The position numbers and the translations under genes were made by a program. A stretch of DNA of 64,000 nucleotides from Petaurus breviceps papuanus. Lineage: Eukaryota > Chordata > Mammalia > Diprotodontia > Petauridae. Below the pieces are notes generated by a model. That model had not been told where the DNA came from. It did no database searches and worked only from the letters and a program-made list of their open reading frames with translations. The stretch spans positions 8,494,525 to 8,558,524 of the forward strand of contig JAMXIF010000077.1 in assembly GCA_028583685.1 (NCBI GenBank), in the 5' to 3' direction. Positions 57,279-64,000 of this stretch are shown here, piece after piece; position 1 is the stretch's first letter, and every line of letters starts with the position of its first letter.

Positions 57279-57465
57279 TGACTTATACCTTTTTTTTTTT
57301 TTTAAGCAATTGGGGTTAAGTAACTTGCTCAAGGTTACCCGGTCAGTTATTTCTGGGTGTGGTGCTGAGTGTCTGAGCCCGGGATTCGATCTCCAGGTCT
57401 TCTCAACACTGGAGCCGGTGCTCTTACTTGCTGTGCTACCTGGCCGCCCGTGACTTATACCTTTT
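57279..57465 (-). mobile_element. tRNA-type SINE monomer (left-type) with target duplication
   Basis: The body is 57294-57450. In its own orientation it has B box GATCGAATCCC and ends 'caattgctta' plus A, the left-monomer signature. The 15-base TGACTTATACCTTTT is repeated at 57279-57293 and 57451-57465, perfectly. The youngest-looking SINE in the window. Confidence 0.92.
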
Positions 57466-57596
57466 CTAGAAGGATTCTCATTTAATTTAATCTGAATGAA
57501 TATTAATGATTAAAACTTCCTGTGTTTTATTTTAATTAATATACAGCAGTCATATTAAAACTATTTGATGTATGAGTAAACTAGTAATAATAGATA

Positions 57597-57627
<31 letters not shown>

Positions 57628-57675
57628 GACAAACAGAGACAGAGACAGAGAAACAGAGACAGAGACAGAGGTAGA
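57597..57675. repeat. GAGACA purine array
   Basis: AGAGACAGAGACAG units. Confidence 0.95.
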
Positions 57676-57679
57676 GATA

Positions 57680-57815
57680 TAGAGCATTTACTAGGTTCCA
57701 GATACTGTGCCTAGGGCTGGAATACAAATACAAGCAAATAAGACAGATCCTGTCCCTCAGCGGCTTACATGATAATAGGGGAAGATAACACATGAATGAT
57801 GAAGAGAAATATGAA
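57680..57815 (+). repeat. Family Q interspersed repeat (unclassified)
   Basis: 'gagcatttactaggttccag' and 'cctgtccctcagcggcttac'. Confidence 0.6.
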
Positions 57816-58479
57816 GAGTATCTCAAAGTTTAAGAGATAAAGCCATAGTTTATATTAAATCCGAATCTCTGCCTGAAATAGTGGTCCCAGTGATGGAGTT
57901 ACAGATCAGGAAAGTAAAGCTGCGGAGGGGGGAGGTGGTTCGCGAAGAGGAGGCAGAGTCTGAAGAGTAATTGAGATATGAGAGAAAGTTAATGAATTTT
58001 TTTTTAATTCTAATTTATTCCATCATGCACTGAAGCCACACTGCTGGTCTGCTTTGTCATGGTAAACAGATGACCCTGGATTCTGAATGACTACTTTATT
58101 GAAACACAAGCATGATCAGGTGTTGGTGAAACTTTGTGCAGACTGTGAAACCTTGACATTTGGACCTCACAGTGGCATCTATTTCCCAGAGGCCACCCTA
58201 TCTCAACCAAAAGAAGCTCATTATCTGACTAACAGGGAAATGTATATTTTTTTTTTTTTTTACCAAGGCAATCTAATGCCATTAATAACTAAGGCATAGA
58301 GTCAATAGACATGCTATAGTTAAAAATAGCAGAAAAACAATTCTTCAGAAAAGAAGAAGGGCATACATAGTAAAAGATAGGAATCCAGTGCATTATAACC
58401 CTATGAGTGATTGATTCATTCTGACAATCTATCTAGAATAAGGAAGTATCACAGAAACACCCAGACTCAAAAGTTGACA
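57816..58479. other. Unassigned DNA
   Basis: T run at 58246-58261; nothing else recognisable. Confidence 0.45.
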
Positions 58480-58830
58480 GGATCTCAGACACCAGCTGAT
58501 CCTGCTCTGCTTGAACAAGAATGCCTCTATAAAAGACTCAAGTGGCTATCTAGCCTTGGCTTGACGACTTCCAAGGATGAGAAACAGCTTCTCCCCAAAG
58601 GGTCATTCTCATTATTAGGAACCTTTTTCTTTACATCAAGCAGAAATCGGCCATCTTCCCACATCTGTCTTTACTTTTAGTTCCGGAGCCATTCAGGATA
58701 AGTCTAATCTTTCTACTACATGACTGCCCCTAAATAATTACAAAATAGCTAAGCTATCACCTCTCAATCTTCTCTTCTTCAAGATCAGCATCTTTTGTTC
58801 CTTTAAACATATCCTCTTATGTTAGGTCAA
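58480..58830 (-). repeat. CR1/L3 LINE fragment
   Basis: 'cagcttctccccaaagggtc', 'tactacatgactgcccctaa' and 'atcttctcttcttcaagatc', then 'cctttaaacatatcctctta' follow the reverse L3 order. Confidence 0.65.
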
Positions 58831-58904
58831 TCAGTGGTTCCAAAAGCCAAAATACTCAGGTTGTCATTAGAAAATGGAATACAAACACACATCTCACTCT
58901 TTCT

Positions 58905-59172
58905 GTGTGCGTGTGTGTGTGTGTGTGAGAGAGAAACAGAGAGAGACAGAGAGAGAGACAGAGACAGAGAGAGACAGAGAGACAGAGAGAAACAGAGAGA
59001 GACAGAGACAGAGAGAGACAGAGACAAACAGAGACAGAGAGAAACACAGAGAGACAGAGAGAGAGACAGAGAGAGACAGAGAGAAAGAGAGACAGAGAGA
59101 GAGAGAGAGACAGAGAGAGACAGACAGAGAGAAACAGAGAGACAGAGACAGAGACAGACAGAGACAGAGACT
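58905..59172. repeat. GT then GACAGA array
   Basis: Short GT run, then about 240 bases of GAGACAGAGA units. Open frames on both strands (up to 141 codons) are compositional. Confidence 0.96.
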
Positions 59173-59244
59173 TCTAGTTATTGAAACTAATTACTATTTT
59201 ATTAGTGTTTCCTTCATAGTAACAACATATCTTGAATATATCCC

Positions 59245-59955
59245 CATCCCACTGATACAGTTACCACCATGGTACAAGCCTTCATCATCTCCTTCCTAGG
59301 CTATTACAAGAGTTTTCTGGTTGATATCCATGACTCAAGTCTCTCCCCAGCCCGCACCATCCTCTATTCAGTGACCAAAGTGATTTTCCTAAAGCACAGA
59401 TCTGAACACATCATACCCCCACTCAATAAACTCCAGTGACTCCCCATTGTATCCAGAAGTCATTATAAAATCCTATGATCTTTAAGCCCCTTCACAATCT
59501 GATACTTTCCTACCTTTCTACTAGTTTTATACTTAACCTTCCTTCATTGTAGTCTATCATCCAGTTATATTCTTCCTCTGACTGTTTCTTGGTATTGAAT
59601 CTTTAGCTCCTGACTCTGAAGGTTTGCATTGGTTTGCCCTGTGGCTGAAATGTTCTCCCTCCTCATCTCCAACTCATGACTTCCCTGGTTGTCTTCAATT
59701 CTCAGGTTTAACTTTTCTATAATAAGCCATTCTAAGTGACCCCTTCCCTGCTTCCACTGGTAGTATCTTCCTTTTGAAATCACCTCCTATTTAATCAAGA
59801 GTAGCTTACATGGACATAGTTGCTTGCATGTTGTCCCCCACATTGAAATAAGAGATCCTTGAGGGCAGAGACTTATTTTTTTATCTTAGTATCCCCAAGC
59901 TTTAACACAGTGCTTGTCTTATAATGTCTTAACAAGTGCCTGTTGATTTGAATAT
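59245..59955 (+). repeat. L2 LINE 3' end
   Basis: Well-preserved order: 'aagtctctccccagcccgca', 'gtgattttcctaaagcacag', 'aataaactccagtgactccc', 'tggctgaaatgttctccctc', and the tail 'gatccttgagggcagagact'. Confidence 0.88.
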
Positions 59956-60611
59956 CTGCAGATTTAATTCCCAAAACTTATTTATTTTAATTTGCTCTAT
60001 TTGCGGAAAAGATGGACTCCAGAAAGGTGACCTTCAATTCAAGTCTCATGTGAAGATTACACATTCCAAATTGATGTTGTCATATCCCTAAGCTTATATT
60101 TTGTGGAGAATATAAGGACACTGAATTCCCTTTTCCTACTATAAAAAAGTGTGTTCTCAAGTAGGACAGAAATAAATATGAGTTAAGGTAAAGGAAAGTA
60201 TTAGTGATTAGGCAGACACTTATAGCTTTCAAAGTTCATAGGGTTAAAAATGGTCAAATCATATAAACGTGTTTATGTAAATGGAGGACTTTATTAATGG
60301 AGATTCAGGACCAAGTCATTTCAAACACAAATTTTAAATTTGTTATCCTTAAGAAGACCAGACTTAGTAAGCAGCACAAATTATGAAAGGAAATAGTAGA
60401 AAGTGTGCAATATATCACTGTAGGCTACATAACATTTAGTACTTTCTGAATACCTAGTTAGACATAACCTAGTGTTTAGAATTTTACAAAGAAGCTCATT
60501 ACCTTTCATGGAATAGCAGAAGAGAAATCATTATACTATAAAGACAGACCTTAAAACAGTCCTGGAGAGTTCGACCAATCAATTGTACTGGAATACCACC
60601 TATCTAACAAT
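59956..60611. other. Unassigned DNA
   Basis: Nothing recognisable. Confidence 0.45.
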
Positions 60612-61120
60612 CAGGCAGTCAGTCGACTAGCACTTATTAATCACTTACTATATGCCAGGCATTGTCCTAAGCATTTGTGATACAAATAAAGCTAAATACA
60701 GACAAATAACAACAAAAATGATCTGTGTATCAAGGAGCCCAGTCTAATCAGGAAGACAATATGTAAACCAGATATAGACAGAATAAACTGGGGGTCATCA
60801 CAGATTGACTGTTAAGATTAAGGAAGACTGGGAAAGACATAGCAGAAGATGGAATAAGAGTTCAAAGAAGCTGTGGGATCCAGCAAGCAGAGATGGGAGG
60901 GAGCGTGTTCTAGGTATGAGAGACTACCACTGAAACACTTAAGAGTCAGAAGGTGAATTGTTGCATGTGCAGAATAGTAAGGAGAAAAAATGTTATTGGA
61001 TCACAGAGTATGTACAGTGGAGTAGGGTTTAAGAAGATGGGGCCGCATTTTGAAGGGCTTTGGAAACGACACTTTTCTGTATTTGATCCTGAAGAAATTA
61101 GAGATTTGCTTGCATTTATC
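60612..61120 (+). repeat. Family Q interspersed repeat, longest copy
   Basis: 'agcacttattaatcacttac', 'caggcattgtcctaagcatt' and 'ggagcccagtctaatcagga', continuing through 'gatgggagggagcgtgttct' and 'gaagggctttggaaacgac'. The later part resembles the old repeat at 24640. Confidence 0.6.
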
Positions 61121-61332
61121 AATTAGAAGGACATGCTAAACTGTTACAGTCACCTGGATAAAACAAAGACTCATATAAACTTAATAGCAATATTAATAAT
61201 TGATGTCACTGGACTAAATAATCATAAAGTCAGTCTCTATGATCCTAAATCCTGGAGTCTTTGCACTCTACCAAGTTGTTCAAGTAAGATATCTTTGAAC
61301 TTATAGTCAACTAAGGTGTTATGTCAAATCTC

Positions 61333-61525
61333 AAAGGTTCGTTTACTTATTTTGCCTTTTGGAGGGTGATTGGGATTAAGTAACTTGCCCAAGGTTACAC
61401 AGCTAGTTTGTGTGTGTGTGTGTGTGTGGGGGATGTTAAGTGTCTAAGGCTGGAACCGAACTCGGGTCCTCCTGACTCTGAGGCCAGCGCTTTACTCACT
61501 GCGTCACCTAGCCTCCCCAAAGGTT
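61333..61525 (-). mobile_element. tRNA-type SINE (short, A-tailed), reverse
   Basis: Body 61348-61518: 'aacttgcccaaggttacac', an internal (TG)n expansion, and 'gcgctttactcactgcgtca'. AAAGGTT on both sides (61333-61339, 61519-61525) is a short candidate target duplication. Confidence 0.85.
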
Positions 61526-62189
61526 TATTTTTTAAACCTGGACTTTATAATACTAATTAAGTGCAGACGAGTGGCATGGGAGAAGACATTGGTTATCCAG
61601 TGGAAGGAACAATGATCTATTAGGATGTATGAGCCATAGGTCAGTGTCAGACGTTTCCTATCTCTGAGATGTTTAGGAAGTCATTTAGTTTTGGTGGATC
61701 TCAGTTTTCTTGCAGGTTAAATGGGAAGATTAGACTAATTTATCTTGAAAGATCCTTTTTTCCATAATATTCAATGATTTCCTAATAACAGTTTTAATCA
61801 GAAGTTCTTCAGAATTGTTTTAACCTCATTAGGCGAATTTCTGAAGGAATTTCTCAACATGGGCCAACCAAACATGTTCTTCCAAAGGATCTGCATCTGT
61901 GAAGTACAAAGGCATGAAAACATTCCTTTTTGCTCTAGTTCTTTTGAAGCCATTATGAAAGTATTAGATCTCAGCAGCTGTTACAAGGTAGCAAGTCAAT
62001 CCCCAGCTTTTCACCTGTCAGGTACGTAAACATTATTAAGCATTCACTGGATCTTTGAGTCGAACATGGTAAGATATGACAACTCCATTGTCTCAATTCA
62101 TTTTTCATGATAACTGAATTATAAAACTTGAACTTAATAGAGCAGGAATATATAAATCACTGTGATTCCCAGTGAAAGTCAAGGTGGGA
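61526..62189. other. Mostly unassigned DNA
   Basis: A weak MIR trace at about 61615-61740 ('gtttaggaagtcatttagtt', 'gcaggttaaatgggaagatt'). Confidence 0.4.
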
Positions 62190-62655
62190 TGGAAAGAATG
62201 CTGGATTAGGAGTCAAATGCCTCAGTTTAAAGCTTCACTACAGTAGATAGTACATGTAAAGGGTGTTAAAAACCTTCACAGGCTGTTAGAGGCAGCCTAT
62301 GTAGAAGACAGAAAGCTGGCAGAGTTAAGAGAGAACTGGCCTTTAAGCCAGGAAGGCCTGGGTTCAAATCCTGACTTGAATACTTTCTGACTAATCCTGA
62401 GTAAATTACTTAACCTCTCATGACTCTAGACAACTAAGTAAGTCTCAAAGTTTCAGAAAAGGTTACAAGCTGCATGGAAAGAGAGTGTTTCCCCTATATG
62501 AATGAAATCATAGATCCAATCTCTATCTGTAGGATTAAAGGCAACATGAACTGATGAATCAAATGCTGTACCTGGACTCTCACCAGAAATGCTTACTTAC
62601 AGGGTGGCCCCTAAGTAAATCATTTAACCTTTCTTAGGCCCACTTTCATCATACA
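62190..62655 (+). repeat. Three MIR-like fragments in a row
   Basis: Pieces at about 62190-62250, 62320-62450 ('ggcctgggttcaaatcctga') and 62531-62655 ('gtaaatcatttaacctttct'). Each is partial. Confidence 0.5.
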
Positions 62656-62737
62656 AATAGATCTGTGATTTTAACTGTGTATGGAAATCTGAGTGAGGAA
62701 ATTCTTCCACAGAGAGAGGCAATTGCAATTCAATTTG

Positions 62738-62850
62738 AAAAAATGATAGATAGACGAATGGATGGATAGATGGATGGATGGATGGATGGATGGATGGATG
62801 GATGGATGGTTGGATGGATGGATGGATGGATTGATAGATGATAGATATAG
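62738..62850. repeat. (GGAT)n array
   Basis: GATA then about 17 GGAT units, then GATA again. Confidence 0.96.
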
Positions 62851-63045
62851 AGAGGTCAACAGACAGAGAGAAAAATAGATAGTAGACAAAGACAAATGAT
62901 AGAAAGATAATAAATGGACAGATACTAGAGATGGATGAGAGAGAGAAATAGAGAAGAAAGAAAAAGAAGAGAAGGAAAGCGGAAGGGAGAGAGGGAGACA
63001 GAGAGACAGCGATTCAGAGATAGAGAGTGGAGAGAAATCAGTTAG
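62851..63045. repeat. GATA/GAGA purine-rich tract
   Basis: Imperfect GAGAGA, GAAAGA and GACAGA units ending about six bases before the LTR; this is the insertion site of the retroviral element. Confidence 0.85.
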
Positions 63046-63050
63046 GACCC

Positions 63051-63274
63051 TGTATCAGCAATGCCATATTCACAATGCCTATAGAGATTACAAATATGCT
63101 GATATAATTATCCATCACAAAATACGTCAGGTTTGCCATTTGGGGAAATAAACTAGAAAATTTATTAAGATACCAAAAGACTGAGTCCCAAAACCAGAAA
63201 GTGAAAGCCATCAGAGTAGTTATGACATTGGCACAGGTAGATAAAGTAGAAAGCACCCACATTTTCAAGCCTTT
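63051..63274 (+). repeat. Inverted repeat, left arm
   Basis: Reverse complement of 63395-63618 with about five differences in 224 bases, clustered at about 63116-63141. The arm begins exactly at the LTR's TG. Confidence 0.95.
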
Positions 63275-63394
63275 AAAACAGAACAGGCTACCTCAGGCAA
63301 AGGTCCTCCTCTCCCCACTCACAGCAGCCACCCAGCGCTCTCCCAGCAGCTCTGGCCTCTGGCAGTCCTCAGCAGGAGTCCCCCCCCCCAAAAA
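63275..63394. other. GC-rich spacer of the palindrome
   Basis: 120 bases of C-rich sequence ('ctctccccactcacagcagc', 'ctctcccagcagctctggcc') ending in a C run and an A run. Composition differs sharply from the A/T-rich arms. It could hold the promoter, but no TATA box is seen. Confidence 0.6.
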
Positions 63395-63618
63395 AAAGGC
63401 TTGAAAATGTGGGTGCTTTCTACTTTATCTACCTGTGCCAATGTCATAACTACTCTGATGGCTTTCACTTTCTGGTTTTGGGACTCAGTCTTTTGGTATC
63501 TTAATAAATTTTCTAGTTTATTTCCTCATATGGCAAACATGACGTATTTTCTAATGGATAATTATATCAGCATATTTGTAATCTCTATAGGCATTGTGAA
63601 TATGGCATTGCTGATACA
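63395..63618 (-). repeat. Inverted repeat, right arm
   Basis: Partner of 63051-63274; ends exactly at the LTR's CA. Confidence 0.95.
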
Positions 63619-64000
63619 TTTGGCGACCAGGATGGGATCACAAAATGTCAGGCCTCTATTTGGAAGCAGTGGGGCTTTAGAGGGAGAAATGGCTATTCCA
63701 GGATGGGAGGATTTGCCTTATTCCTCTCTAGCCAGAGAATGGGCTAAAAGCACAGGGCCCTGTGAAAACTGGGAACCAAGGCTAAAAGAGGGAGAACCTG
63801 GAGATTTGGAAAGATGTTTGAAAGCAATACCCATAGAACCAGGCAAAGAACTGGCAGGAGTGTGCAGGAGAGGCTGGGTGCTGCTAACAAGTTATCGCCT
63901 TATGTGTAAAAGTAGGGATAAGCTGCTGAAGGAAAGAGCTAGGATGGCTAGGGAGTCAGCTGGTTTGCCTGAGGATTCTTCTGTGTCACAGCACTCAGAA
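63619..64000 (+). mobile_element. Endogenous retrovirus internal region, Gag-like start
   Basis: An ATG at 63632, inside the primer-binding site, opens a frame that runs to the window edge (123 codons) without interruption. It starts MGSQN, a possible myristoylation signal, and then has the polar, Trp- and Lys/Glu-rich character of a matrix domain. Within the 0.4 kb visible the element looks unbroken. Family uncertain; the rest lies outside the window. Confidence 0.55.
63621..63639 (+). promoter_or_regulatory. Retroviral primer-binding site, tRNA-Ser-like
   Basis: TGGCGACCAGGATGGGATC begins two bases after the LTR. From memory of tRNA-Ser(GCT), whose 3' end reads ATCCCATCCTCGTCGCCA, it matches at 17 of 18 bases. 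Confidence 0.65.

Larger units (their letters stand above)
63051..63618 (+). mobile_element. Endogenous retrovirus 5' LTR, palindromic
   Basis: The 568-base unit begins TGTATCAGCAATG and ends CATTGCTGATACA, with the TG...CA ends usual for LTRs. It is followed by TT and a primer-binding site. Its outer 224 bases on each side are inverted copies of each other. An AATAAA lies at about 63503. The 3' LTR is outside the window, so LTR divergence (age) and target duplication cannot be read. Fossil element. Confidence 0.72.

Noticed and set aside
58819-59299. Arg/Glu/Asp-rich open frames and their reverse Ser/Leu partners
   Set aside because: They are translations of a GACAGA array.
63051-63618. Palindrome as a pure assembly mirror
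   Set aside because: About five clustered differences between the arms and arm ends that coincide with TG and CA make a simple mirror error less likely, though long reads should settle it.

Overview
The window looks like intergenic DNA from a marsupial, probably an Australian lineage (inference). It is packed with CORE-SINEs of the MAR1 type, much older MIR copies, two younger tRNA-headed SINE families, marsupial-type L1 LINEs, and old L2 and CR1/L3 LINEs. Very long GA, GGAA, GATA, GTA/GTG and GACAGA arrays lie between them. Base composition, repeat content and the two runs of N (400 and 10 bases) fit a vertebrate draft assembly. I recognise no host protein-coding gene, no functional RNA gene and no CRISPR, operon or phage structure. 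Family names come from recalled consensus sequences; no search was run.

Layout. 0-16 kb: old MIR, L2 and L3 fragments with younger SINE insertions, including a head-to-tail SINE dimer at 5.0 kb, a long L2 (12.4-14.1 kb) and a CR1/L3 LINE (14.3-15.3 kb). 16-19 kb: single-copy DNA with one candidate conserved block, then a large GATA/GAAA array holding the 400-base gap. 20-25 kb: an internally deleted L1, a decayed L1 ORF2 split by an unclassified insertion, and a reverse-strand L1 3' end. 25.8-27.7 kb: a cluster of homopurine/homopyrimidine arrays. 28-41 kb: SINEs, MIRs, an L2, and a GTA/GTG array with a probably false gap at 32.8 kb. 41-50 kb: old repeats, reverse-strand L1 3' ends and a second SINE dimer at 47.4 kb. 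50.7-55.1 kb: a second internally deleted L1, inserted into a MIR with a visible target duplication and itself carrying a reverse L1 and a SINE. 55-63 kb: old repeats, a GACAGA array and an L2. 63.05-64.0 kb: the 5' end of an endogenous retrovirus running off the window.

No genes act together here; the biology is transposable-element biology. The observations most worth following are four. First, the retroviral LTR is mostly one large inverted repeat (224-base arms that stop exactly at its TG and CA ends), and the Gag-like frame begins inside the primer-binding site. Second, a dimeric SINE has two distinguishable monomers, found at two loci, each copy with its own target duplication. Third, two separate L1s lack the middle of ORF2 and resume at nearly the same ORF2 position. 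Fourth, one assembly gap is flanked by identical 47-base sequence.
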